Below, in pieces: positions 1 through 4,770 of a DNA stretch of 5,736 nucleotides. Source of the DNA: Clostridiales bacterium (GTDB taxonomy: Bacteria; Bacillota; Clostridia; Oscillospirales; Acutalibacteraceae); NCBI GenBank assembly GCA_019422525.1, contig JAHZDE010000036.1, positions 1 through 5,736 of the forward strand, read 5' to 3'. The position numbers and the translations under genes were made by a program. Numbering within the stretch: the stretch's first letter is position 1; the number at the start of each line of letters is the position of its first letter. Under the pieces are notes generated by a model, which worked only from the letters and a program-made list of their open reading frames with translations, was not told the DNA's origin and ran no database searches.

Positions 1-55
1 TGAAGGGAGAGATTAAGTCGCTCTCCGGCACTGTGGCGGCGCTGAAGGCCGCAGA
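1..55. repeat. Terminal direct repeat, left copy (circular overlap)
   Basis: Bases 1-55 are identical to 5682-5736. The relaxase reading frame continues in phase across the join, with the CTG codon at 5681-5683 followed by AAG at 3-5. The repeat is therefore best read as the overlap of a circular molecule of 5,681 bp and not as a biological terminal repeat. A length of exactly 55 is what a k-mer assembler run with k=55 would leave. Confidence 0.95.
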
Positions 56-545
56 ACGGGTGCGGGTGGACTTCGATACCATCCAGCCGGAAAAAACGCT
101 CACAGGGGCTGTCAAGGGCGTTACTGTGGACCAGATCCGGCAGCTAAAGGATGTAGCTATGACTGGAGCTGCCGCAAAGCAGACGGTCGTAGATCTGAAG
201 AAGAAAAACGCTGTGCTGGAAGAAGAAAAAGCAGAGCTGAAAAAGAAGATTCCTTCCGTCCATGAGAAGATGGAGGCGGCAGCGCAGCGTAGCCGTCTTG
301 AAAGCCAAAATCGGCAGCTATGGAGTGAAAACGAGGAACTGAAGGAGGCGTTGGAGGAAGAACGCAGCTTTTCAGATCGGCTGCTGGAGGGCATTGATCG
401 GGTACTGGATATGCTGGAGCGTCACCTGCCGAAGCAGCTTCTCCACCTCGTCGATAAGGCGAGAGATCTACTGCCGGAGCATCAGACTTACCGGCAGGAA
501 AAACAGCACGAGAGAGGTCATTCTTGGGGCGATATGAGCCTGTGA
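1..545 (+). CDS. MobV-type relaxase, C-terminal part (continued from 5681)
   Basis: This is the remainder of the relaxase that begins at 4925. The frame enters at base 3 and ends at TGA 543-545. It encodes a long charged helical tail: Leu/Glu/Lys-rich stretches such as KKKNAVLEEEKAELKKK and SENEELKEALEEE give clear heptad character. It then closes with a less regular stretch ending in WGDMSL. MobV proteins commonly carry a C-terminal coiled coil after the catalytic domain, used for dimerisation or membrane association in MobM-like proteins; the role here is inferred. There is no sign of frameshift. A separate gene starting at GTG 33 is rejected because the frame is open across the circle join. 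A 14-bp inverted repeat and a promoter for the next unit start 3 nt after the stop. Confidence 0.92.
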   Translation, partial: KGEIKSLSGTVAALKAAERVRVDFDTIQPEKTLTGAVKGVTVDQIRQLKDVAMTGAAAKQTVVDLKKKNAVLEEEKAELKKKIPSVHEKMEAAAQRSRLESQNRQLWSENEELKEALEEERSFSDRLLEGIDRVLDMLERHLPKQLLHLVDKARDLLPEHQTYRQEKQHERGHSWGDMSL

Positions 546-547
546 AA

Positions 548-592
548 ATAGCCTGTCCGAAGGGGCTTGCAACCGGCTTTCGGACAGGCTAT
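548..592. repeat. 14-bp perfect inverted repeat around the rep-leader promoter
   Basis: ATAGCCTGTCCGAA at 548-561 is matched exactly in reverse complement at 579-592, with a 17-nt spacer. It begins 3 nt after the relaxase stop. No T-run follows on the + strand; on the - strand the hairpin would be followed by only TTTT. A good intrinsic terminator for mob is therefore not supported. The -35 box of a strong promoter sits in the spacer and its -10 box overlaps the right arm, so an operator is plausible. A hairpin acting in replication is the alternative. Confidence 0.85.
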
Positions 593-595
593 AAT
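567..595 (+). promoter_or_regulatory. Predicted sigma-A promoter for the rep leader
   Basis: TTGCAA at 567-572 and a perfect TATAAT at 590-595 are separated by 17 nt. Transcription would start near 602 and run rightward, giving a leader of about 330 nt before rep. No better promoter is visible between here and the rep start. The boxes are interleaved with a 14-bp inverted repeat, suggesting repression by a DNA-binding protein. Plasmid candidates are Rep itself and the HTH/coiled-coil protein. Confidence 0.65.
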
Positions 596-644
596 AACAG
601 ACGAAAATAGGGAATTACTGTATTGATAATATATGCCCCCCTAA

Positions 645-683
645 GGGCCTTTGGCCCCAAAACAAAAAAGAGAAATTTTCTCT
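645..683. repeat. Two small palindromes in the rep leader
   Basis: GGGCC-TTT-GGCCC lies at 645-657, and AGAGAAA-T-TTTCTCT at 669-683. The region from 660 to 740 is strongly purine-rich on the + strand. GAGAAAGTC at 692-700 is also complementary to GACTTTCTC at 801-809, so the leader RNA could fold in alternative ways. No gene is seen here; the minus-strand frame at 589-771 has no ribosome site and low-complexity composition. Confidence 0.5.
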
Positions 684-782
684 CAGAAAGGGAGAAAGTC
701 GGAGGGGAAAAGAGGGTGTGCGGAGGGGTGTGGGAATGTGGTAAACCTGAAAGGTTTTCCATCATTTCCATGCCCCGGAGCG

Positions 783-854
783 AGGGGGAAAAGGGGAGGT
801 GACTTTCTCTTTAAGCCGCCGTAGGCGGCGCTCTTTGGCTCCCCTTTTCCCCCT
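783..854. other. Large hairpin in the rep leader (16-bp stem with an inner 6-bp hairpin)
   Basis: AGGGGGAAAAGGGGAG at 783-798 is exactly complementary to 839-854. Inside the loop lies GCCGCC-GTA-GGCGGC at 815-829. Both are perfect. Such an element upstream of rep could be a replication origin structure, a primase start site on single-stranded DNA, or an RNA control element. The sequence alone does not decide. The 10-mer GTAGGCGGCG at 821-830 recurs at 4684-4693. Confidence 0.75.
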
Positions 855-857
855 TCC

Positions 858-916
858 CGCCCGCAGGCGATTCCCCGCCGCAGCGGATTTTCTTTTTTGC
901 TTCTTTTTTCTTTTCT
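858..916 (+). terminator. Attenuator-like element just upstream of rep: two GC hairpins then a T-rich tract
   Basis: Two small tandem hairpins share the loop CGCA: CGCC-CGCA-GGCG at 858-869 and CCGC-CGCA-GCGG at 875-886. They are followed directly by a T-rich stretch at 888-916 containing two runs of six T. The rep ribosome site follows at 922-926. The arrangement resembles an intrinsic terminator inside the leader and would allow rep to be controlled by premature termination. The stems are only 4 bp, so terminator strength is doubtful. The tract could instead help DNA melting at an origin. Confidence 0.35.
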
Positions 917-933
917 GGATTGGAGGTATTTTT

Positions 934-2442
934 ATGGCTATGGATCAGCAGACTGCTTTGGAGCGGCAGCAGGCACTTTATCGGGAGAAGAATGCCCACC
1001 TCCGGCAGTATCTGGAGCCGGTGGAGCCGTATGAGTTTTATCGAGAGATCTTCCCGGAAGGATCATTTGAGAGGAAAGGGCATTATGAAGATGCCAAGGG
1101 AAACGCTATTGCGCTGACTGTTCCAAAAAAGCAGGACAGCCGGGAAAATGGTGTAGCGTTGGAAATTGAGGGAGATGGGAAAGCTCGACGGCATTTGATT
1201 ACGGACGAGCTGGAGGAACTGAGTGAGATCCAGGGCACAGATTTTACAATCATGTCCCCTATCTCATATTTTGGACGGCAGCGCCGTGGGCAGAATGCCA
1301 GGTATCTCTATGCGATGGTCTTTGACCTTGACGGTGTAGGGATGCCGCAGCTCCGGGATACGCTGCATCAGATGAACAAGGACATTATTCCCAGGGCTAC
1401 CTTCGTGGTAAACAGCGGAACCGGCCTGCATCTGTATTATGTGCTGACGGAGCCGATTCCTATGTACCCGCAGAATCAGAAGATTTTGAAGGAACTGAAA
1501 TACGCTCTTACCCGGCAGATCTGGAACAGGTTTACTTCGTCCATCAAGGAGCCGCAAATGCAGGGTATTTTACAGGGATTCCGTGTGGTTGGCACCAGCT
1601 CTAAGCTGGGGAAGGACTATCCTGTGGTGGCTTATCGTTATGGCGGTGCGGTGGCGCTGGAGAAGCTGCTGGACTATATCCCGGACAGCAATGGAGAGCA
1701 GCAGCGCATACAGGCACTCATGCGAAAGAGCCGCCTGTCTCTGGCCGAGGCAAAAGAGAAGTATCCGGACTGGTATGATCGCCGGGTGGTGAAGAAGGAG
1801 CGCCGGGGGCGCTGGACGGTGAAGCGGGATCTTTATGACTGGTGGCTGCACCGCATTGCAGATGAAATCAAGGTAGGACACCGTTTTTATGGCATTATGA
1901 CCTTAGCCATCTATGCTAAGAAATGTAACATAGACGAAGCGGAGCTGCGCCGAGACGCTTTTGACCTGCTCAAGCCTTACGATGATATGAGTGAGGAGGA
2001 CATCAACCGCTTCACAAAGGACGATATTGTGTGCGCTCTGGAGATGTTCAACGAGGACTATGTAACCTTTCCGAGAGACGACATTTCCAAGCTCTCTGGG
2101 ATGACTATGCCGGTTAACAAGAGAAATTGGCGTAAACAGGCAGAGCATTTAGGTAGAGCGAGGGTTGTACAAGCGTTTGATGACCCGGATGGGAAATGGA
2201 GAAATAAGGACGGGCGACCAAAGGCTCAAAAGAAGGTCTATGAATGGCGGCAGCAGCATCCAGCCGGTCGCAAAGCGGACTGTCATCGAGATACTGGCCT
2301 TGATCCTAAGACGATCCGAAAATGGTGGGACAGCGAGCCGCCTGCGGTGAGGCAGGAGGACGGACACATGGTGGCACGGGTACGGCCGTCACAGGCGTTG
2401 AGTGATCTGCTGGTGGAGGCATTAGGCCAGGGTGAGGATTAG
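934..2442 (+). CDS. Plasmid replication protein with primase-polymerase (AEP)-like core
   Basis: This 502-aa protein probably starts copying of the plasmid. The core carries the archaeo-eukaryotic primase signatures: MVFDLDG with the metal-binding DxD at residues 131-133, then SGTGLHLYY at 161-169 with the conserved His166, then GFRVVGTSSKLG at 215-226 at the place of the usual R-x-PGT-x-N-K motif. A helical region at about 315-378 (HRFYGIMTL to EMFNEDY) resembles PriCT-like domains that follow such cores. The C-terminus (427-465, GRPKAQKKVYEWRQ to TGLDPKTIRKWW) looks like a helix-turn-helix for origin binding. No helicase motif is seen, so a host helicase is presumably used. ATG 934 is chosen because GGAGG at 922-926 is 7 nt upstream. 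The frame stays open back to 799 but encodes low-complexity Arg/Phe-rich sequence there, so the longer form is rejected. The family assignment is from motifs only. Confidence 0.8.
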   Translation: MAMDQQTALERQQALYREKNAHLRQYLEPVEPYEFYREIFPEGSFERKGHYEDAKGNAIALTVPKKQDSRENGVALEIEGDGKARRHLITDELEELSEIQGTDFTIMSPISYFGRQRRGQNARYLYAMVFDLDGVGMPQLRDTLHQMNKDIIPRATFVVNSGTGLHLYYVLTEPIPMYPQNQKILKELKYALTRQIWNRFTSSIKEPQMQGILQGFRVVGTSSKLGKDYPVVAYRYGGAVALEKLLDYIPDSNGEQQRIQALMRKSRLSLAEAKEKYPDWYDRRVVKKERRGRWTVKRDLYDWWLHRIADEIKVGHRFYGIMTLAIYAKKCNIDEAELRRDAFDLLKPYDDMSEEDINRFTKDDIVCALEMFNEDYVTFPRDDISKLSGMTMPVNKRNWRKQAEHLGRARVVQAFDDPDGKWRNKDGRPKAQKKVYEWRQQHPAGRKADCHRDTGLDPKTIRKWWDSEPPAVRQEDGHMVARVRPSQALSDLLVEALGQGED

Positions 2443-2556
2443 GGGTGGTTTCCGGCTCTGGAACGGCCAAGGAGGGCTTTTCCGGCGGTTTGAGGGTAAA
2501 ACATACCACCCCCACTCTATTGCGCCCGGAAAGCCTTGTAAATCAAGGGTTTTACC
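2442..2556. repeat. Three interleaved inverted repeats after rep
   Basis: Three pairs of complementary arms lie in the order A B C A' B' C'. A is GGGGTGGT at 2442-2449 with its complement at 2505-2512. B is GGCTTTTCCGG at 2475-2485 with CCGGAAAGCC at 2526-2535, one base bulged. C is GGTAAAAC at 2495-2502 with its complement at 2549-2556. Every pair crosses the other two, so they cannot all form simple hairpins together. TACCACC also occurs twice directly, at 2504-2510 and 2553-2559. A weak stem, CCTTG-TAAAT-CAAGG at 2534-2548 before GTTTT, may act as a poor terminator of rep. No gene is seen at 2443-2666. Confidence 0.5.
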
Positions 2557-2600
2557 ACCTGTAAATGTCTACATATCGGTGTGACGCATTTGCAGAATGG

Positions 2601-2628
2601 CAAAGAAAAATACTTGTATTTTTCTTTG
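2601..2628. promoter_or_regulatory. 28-bp palindrome, probable operator of the toxin-antitoxin operon
   Basis: CAAAGAAAAATAC at 2601-2613 and its exact reverse complement at 2616-2628 flank a TT centre. The palindrome covers the -35 box of the operon promoter, which is where RelB/DinJ-type antitoxins usually bind to repress their own operon. As RNA it is an A-U hairpin followed by TTTTT (2629-2633), so it could also end transcripts arriving from rep. Both roles are inferred. Confidence 0.65.
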
Positions 2629-2642
2629 TTTTTGCATATAAT
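2614..2642 (+). promoter_or_regulatory. Predicted sigma-A promoter of the toxin-antitoxin operon
   Basis: TTGTAT at 2614-2619 and a perfect TATAAT at 2637-2642 are separated by 17 nt. Transcription would begin near 2649, with the ribosome site AGGAG at 2654-2658, so the leader is very short. The -35 box lies at the centre and right half of the 28-bp palindrome, which fits autorepression by the antitoxin complex. Confidence 0.75.
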
Positions 2643-2666
2643 ATGAGTAGGAAAGGAGTGTTGGAT

Positions 2667-2933
2667 ATGGCACACACGGTCAATGTGAATTTTAAGTTGG
2701 ATGAAGATGTGAAAAAAAGGATGGAACGAGCCTGTGCCGAGATGGGCCTTTCCATGAGCGCCGCGTTTACGATGTTTGCAAAAAAGGTCGGCAGGGAGTA
2801 CCGTATTCCGTTTGAGATTTCGGCTGATCCGTTCTACTCGGAAAGGAACCTCCGCTACCTGGAAAGCGTTATGCAGGATGTGAAGGATGGTAAGGCTCAC
2901 TTTGCCGAGCATGACCTGATTGAGGTGGACTGA
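2667..2933 (+). CDS. RelB/DinJ-family antitoxin
   Basis: This is an 88-aa antitoxin predicted to bind and block the YoeB toxin encoded next and to repress the operon. Residues 4-40 (TVNVNFKLDEDVKKRMERA to TMFAKK) match the N-terminal ribbon-helix-helix half of RelB/DinJ proteins, including the FKLDEDVK strand-to-helix start. The IPFEI segment at 47-51 is typical of the family. The C-terminus (ERNLRYLESVMQDVKDGKA) would be the toxin-wrapping part. ATG 2667 is chosen because AGGAG at 2654-2658 lies 8 nt upstream; the frame open back to 2565 crosses the promoter and is rejected. Its TGA shares one base with the toxin ATG, so the two are translationally coupled. E. coli YoeB is paired with YefM of the Phd family, so the pairing here is of the RelB-YoeB type. 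Confidence 0.92.
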   Translation: MAHTVNVNFKLDEDVKKRMERACAEMGLSMSAAFTMFAKKVGREYRIPFEISADPFYSERNLRYLESVMQDVKDGKAHFAEHDLIEVD

Positions 2934-3193
2934 TGAAGCTGTTGTGGGAGGATCGGGCGTGGAGTGACTATTTGTATTGGCAGACACAGGATAAAAAGAC
3001 GCTGAAACGGATCAACGCGCTGATAAAGGATATTCTGAGAAGCCCCTACCAGGGGATCGGCAAGCCGGAGCCGCTGCGGGAGAACCTGAGCGGCTGGTGG
3101 AGCCGCCGCATTGATGAAACCAATCGCATTGTTTACTATGAGCAAGGAGAGATTGTCTATATTATCTCCTGCTTGGGCCACTATGACGATTGA
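2933..3193 (+). CDS. yoeB: YoeB-family mRNA interferase toxin (Txe/YoeB)
   Basis: This 86-aa toxin belongs to a family that cleaves mRNA in the ribosomal A site and stops translation when the antitoxin is lost, which favours plasmid maintenance. The sequence aligns along its full length with E. coli YoeB (84 aa): WxDYLYWQ near the start, INALIKDI, SPYQGIGKPEPL, NLSGWWSRRI, and the terminal GHY. The catalytic residues known for E. coli YoeB, Glu46, Arg65, His83 and Tyr84, occur at exactly the same numbers here. Two extra Asp follow Tyr84. The toxin therefore looks intact and active. The ATG at 2933 overlaps the antitoxin stop by one base (TGATG), with no strong ribosome site of its own, so it depends on antitoxin translation. 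Confidence 0.95.
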   Translation: MKLLWEDRAWSDYLYWQTQDKKTLKRINALIKDILRSPYQGIGKPEPLRENLSGWWSRRIDETNRIVYYEQGEIVYIISCLGHYDD

Positions 3194-3210
3194 GAAAGGA
3201 AGGGCCGGTT

Positions 3211-3459
3211 ATGAGCTGGGGTAAAGAGAGGATCGCACAGCTGCAGCTCCCCAATCCAGAAGACGATGATCCGCACCCCCGTCTACTCCTGGAGGGGGAC
3301 GGTGTACACGCTGGACAGGGTTTTACAGCCTTGTTTCCAGATGGGTGGCATGATATTACCCTGGAGGTGTCCTGGGAGCCGACCGGCCCCGGCTGCTGGT
3401 ACATATCGACGCCTGGATTTGAGGGTGTGTGCCCTATCGGCTTGTTCGTAAAGGTATGA
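3211..3459 (+). CDS. Small DUF5348-like protein of unknown function
   Basis: This 82-aa acidic, Gly/Trp/Pro-rich protein is third in the operon. After a polar N-terminus with an acidic patch (NPEDDDPHPR, 15-24) it has a compact beta-rich core: GDGVHAGQGF, then FPDGWHDITLEVSWE, then CWYI, ending in GLFVKV. This succession (a pocket-like HAG, a DGxW strand, a WY strand, a closing GLhVKV) resembles DUF5348 proteins seen on gut mobile elements. The resemblance is from memory of the pattern and not from a search. ATG 3211 follows AAGGAAGG at 3196-3203 at good spacing. The TTG at 3190 overlapping the toxin stop is less likely. Its TGA overlaps the next ATG (ATGA), so it is coupled to the HTH/coiled-coil gene. 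Confidence 0.7.
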   Translation: MSWGKERIAQLQLPNPEDDDPHPRLLLEGDGVHAGQGFTALFPDGWHDITLEVSWEPTGPGCWYISTPGFEGVCPIGLFVKV

Positions 3460-3947
3460 AAACAATCCGGCAGATAGCCGACGAGATAGGGGTATCAAAG
3501 CAGGCGGTCTATAAGCGATACAAAGGCAAGCTGCATACGGTTTGCGCTCCGTATGCGCATACGGAGCAGGGGGTCTTGTATCTATCGGAGCAGGCTGAAA
3601 CGCTGATAAAACAAGACTTTTTGAAAGCTGACCGCTCCAATGGAGCGCATACGGAGCGCCCCATTGGAGCGGTGTCGGAGCAGCTCAAAGAGGCTGATGT
3701 TGTTTCAGTCTTACAGGCTACCATTGACACGCTGCAAGAGCAGCTTGAAGTGAAAGACCAACAGATTGAAAAATTGACCGAGGCCCTGCTTGCTGCCCAG
3801 AAGACGGCGGCAGCGGCTCAGGCTCTCCATGCGGGAATGATCCAGCAGCAGTTCCTCACTAACAGGGACGAGATAGAGGAACAAGGCGAGGGGCCAGTAG
3901 AAAGGCAAGGATGGCTCAGGCGGCTGTTTCACGGATTGTTCCTGTAA
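3456..3947 (+). CDS. DUF536-like helix-turn-helix / coiled-coil plasmid protein
   Basis: This 163-aa protein has an N-terminal winged HTH (residues 2-25, KTIRQIADEIGVSKQAVYKR), a linker, a coiled coil at about 82-125 (VVSVLQATIDTLQEQLEVKD and onward) and a C-terminal WLRRLFHGLF. This order matches the DUF536-type proteins found next to rep genes on Firmicutes plasmids, which are thought to act in copy control or partition. It probably binds DNA as a multimer. ATG 3456 is chosen for the 4-base overlap with the previous stop and because it starts exactly at the conserved MKTI. GTG 3429 is an alternative. The linker (34-73) contains the peptide AHTE twice, 30 residues apart. The DNA encoding it forms palindromes and direct repeats far stronger than coding needs, so the gene may contain its own binding site. 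Confidence 0.8.
   Translation: MKTIRQIADEIGVSKQAVYKRYKGKLHTVCAPYAHTEQGVLYLSEQAETLIKQDFLKADRSNGAHTERPIGAVSEQLKEADVVSVLQATIDTLQEQLEVKDQQIEKLTEALLAAQKTAAAAQALHAGMIQQQFLTNRDEIEEQGEGPVERQGWLRRLFHGLFL
3546..3567. repeat. 22-bp perfect palindrome inside the HTH/coiled-coil gene
   Basis: GCTCCGTATGC at 3546-3556 is followed without spacer by its exact reverse complement at 3557-3567. A further half-site, GCATACGG, lies just upstream at 3533-3540, making an alternative hairpin with 3549-3556. The right half extended by two bases (GCGCATACGGAGC) recurs exactly at 3645-3657. A perfect 22-bp palindrome in coding DNA suggests a protein-binding or replication site. Confidence 0.9.
3631..3673. repeat. 13-bp perfect inverted repeat with half-site in the loop
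   Basis: ACCGCTCCAATGG at 3631-3643 is exactly complementary to 3661-3673, with a 17-nt loop. The left part alone (CGCTCCA-A-TGGAGCG, 3633-3647) is also palindromic. The loop holds the second full copy of GCATACGGAGC (3647-3657). GGAGCGC is repeated directly at 3642-3648 and 3653-3659. Confidence 0.88.
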
Positions 3948-3956
3948 AAGAAATTC

Positions 3957-3984
3957 TTGATAAATATAGGAAAAGTGATATAAT
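3957..3984 (+). promoter_or_regulatory. Strong promoter of the secreted-protein gene
   Basis: TTGATA at 3957-3962 and TATAAT at 3979-3984 are separated by 16 nt, with an extended -10 TG at 3976-3977. Transcription would start near 3991, leaving a leader of about 40 nt that contains the tandem AAGTAGGAAGTAGG. The gene downstream therefore has its own signal and is not the last gene of the toxin-antitoxin operon. Confidence 0.8.
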
Positions 3985-4032
3985 TATGGTGGTAAGTAGG
4001 AAGTAGGCAGACGAACAGATTAAGAAAGAAAG

Positions 4033-4620
4033 ATGATTATGATGAAGAAACTTACAAGTATTGGTCTCGTGTGTGCCATGTGTATGGCCTTGATGAGTGT
4101 GTCAGTGGCAGCGGCAGCAGAAGGGGAGGTCCCCCAGGCGGCGAATAGTGTCTCTGGTTCTACGGCAAGTGGGGCTCATGAGGTTGTCATTGAAGGAGAG
4201 CCTGGAGATATTATAGTTGTCGGGGATCTCGTGTTTGAAATCATTGACCCGGAAGAAATGGAAGAGCTTGCATCCCAGCCGGTTCCGTATGCAAGCACCA
4301 CACGTTGGACGAATGTTTCCTTGTCCGGGACTGAGATGAGTAAGAAATTTGAGGTAACATCTTCTTATCCCTATGCGAAGGTATGGATTAGCAATCAGGG
4401 CAAAGGTGATATTCAGTTTACTATAACGAGAGGTTCCGATACTGGTACTCTTGTGTCCGGGTCTGATGTAACGATTAAGGCTGGAACGTCAACAAGTGTA
4501 TATAGTACGAATTCGTGGCCTGCGGATGCTTACTATGCTAACTTCACTTGTGGCTCTGCAAATATGAAGGGCCTGACATCCTGCCGTGTAGCATCTACTC
4601 AACATGAACTTGATATTTAA
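4033..4620 (+). CDS. Secreted beta-rich protein of unknown function
   Basis: I do not recognise this 195-aa protein. It has a clear Sec signal peptide: KK at 5-6, a hydrophobic core at 10-25 and an AAAA end near 26-29, giving a mature protein of about 166 aa. No lipobox, LPxTG anchor or second membrane segment is seen, so it should be released. An acidic, Gly/Pro-rich segment (about 30-85) precedes a domain from about 86 on, rich in Ser/Thr/Tyr/Trp with alternating hydrophobic residues, which predicts a small beta sandwich. The only cysteines of the mature part, Cys173 and Cys184, could form a disulfide. The start is ATG 4033, but ATG 4039 or 4042 (MKKLT) would serve as well, and the ribosome site is weak (AAGAAAGAAAG). 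It may be a bacteriocin-like, adhesive or binding protein. No immunity gene or exporter is next to it. Confidence 0.85.
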   Translation: MIMMKKLTSIGLVCAMCMALMSVSVAAAAEGEVPQAANSVSGSTASGAHEVVIEGEPGDIIVVGDLVFEIIDPEEMEELASQPVPYASTTRWTNVSLSGTEMSKKFEVTSSYPYAKVWISNQGKGDIQFTITRGSDTGTLVSGSDVTIKAGTSTSVYSTNSWPADAYYANFTCGSANMKGLTSCRVASTQHELDI

Positions 4621-4709
4621 GTGACGCGATAGGATTAAAAAGTAAGGCCCAGCAGTGAATTGATGACCTCTGGGTGAGTGCCCGTAGGCGGCGGGGCTGA
4701 TGCCCTGTT

Positions 4710-4752
4710 CTGGGGCGACTGATGCGGCTATTGCTGTCCTCAGCCGCCCCAG
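4710..4752. repeat. 8-bp GC-rich inverted repeat upstream of the mobilization region
   Basis: CTGGGGCG at 4710-4717 is complementary to 4745-4752, with a 27-nt loop. It lies between the secreted-protein gene and the large hairpin. No gene or good intrinsic terminator is seen from 4621 to 4770. Short open frames here have no ribosome site. Confidence 0.5.
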
Positions 4753-4770
4753 GCAATCCCCGCGGGAGCG

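Larger units (their letters stand above)
3533..3683. repeat. Iteron-like repeat cluster (GCATACGG and CGGAGCAG families)
   Basis: GCATACGG occurs directly at 3533, 3557 and 3647 and inverted at 3549-3556. CGGAGCAG occurs at 3562, 3586 and 3676. The 13-mer GCGCATACGGAGC repeats exactly 90 nt apart. All lie in the linker-coding part of the HTH/coiled-coil gene, between the HTH and the coiled coil. Possible roles are operator, centromere-like partition site, or Rep-binding iterons. Confidence 0.7.

Noticed and set aside
1..55. Biological terminal repeat, as of a linear element or transposon
   Set aside because: It lies in mid-gene, is exactly 55 bp with no inverted structure or target duplication, and joins the frame perfectly, so it is an assembly overlap.
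33..545. A separate 170-aa coiled-coil gene at the window start
   Set aside because: The frame is open across the circular join and continues the MobV relaxase. The GTG at 33 has no ribosome site.
548..592. Intrinsic terminator of the relaxase gene
   Set aside because: The hairpin is strong, but no T-run follows on the + strand. The sequence fits a promoter with operator better.
589..771. Minus-strand 60-aa frame in the rep leader
   Set aside because: It has no ribosome site, and its composition is set by the purine-rich leader. It overlaps the leader promoter and hairpins.
799..933. N-terminal extension of Rep by 45 residues
   Set aside because: The extension is low-complexity Arg, Pro and Phe-rich sequence encoded by the structured, T-rich leader. 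A perfect GGAGG at 7 nt precedes ATG 934, so the leader is non-coding.
2565..2666. Longer antitoxin starting at ATG 2565
   Set aside because: This stretch contains the promoter and palindrome and has no ribosome site. The AGGAG-preceded ATG 2667 starts where RelB/DinJ similarity starts.
2517..2987. Minus-strand 156-aa frame over the antitoxin region
   Set aside because: It is a shadow of the antitoxin and its promoter with no recognisable domain or ribosome site. The + strand genes there are strongly supported.
3533..3673. CRISPR array
   Set aside because: Repeat units are only 8-13 bp with irregular spacing, partly inverted, and lie within an open coding frame. No cas gene is present.
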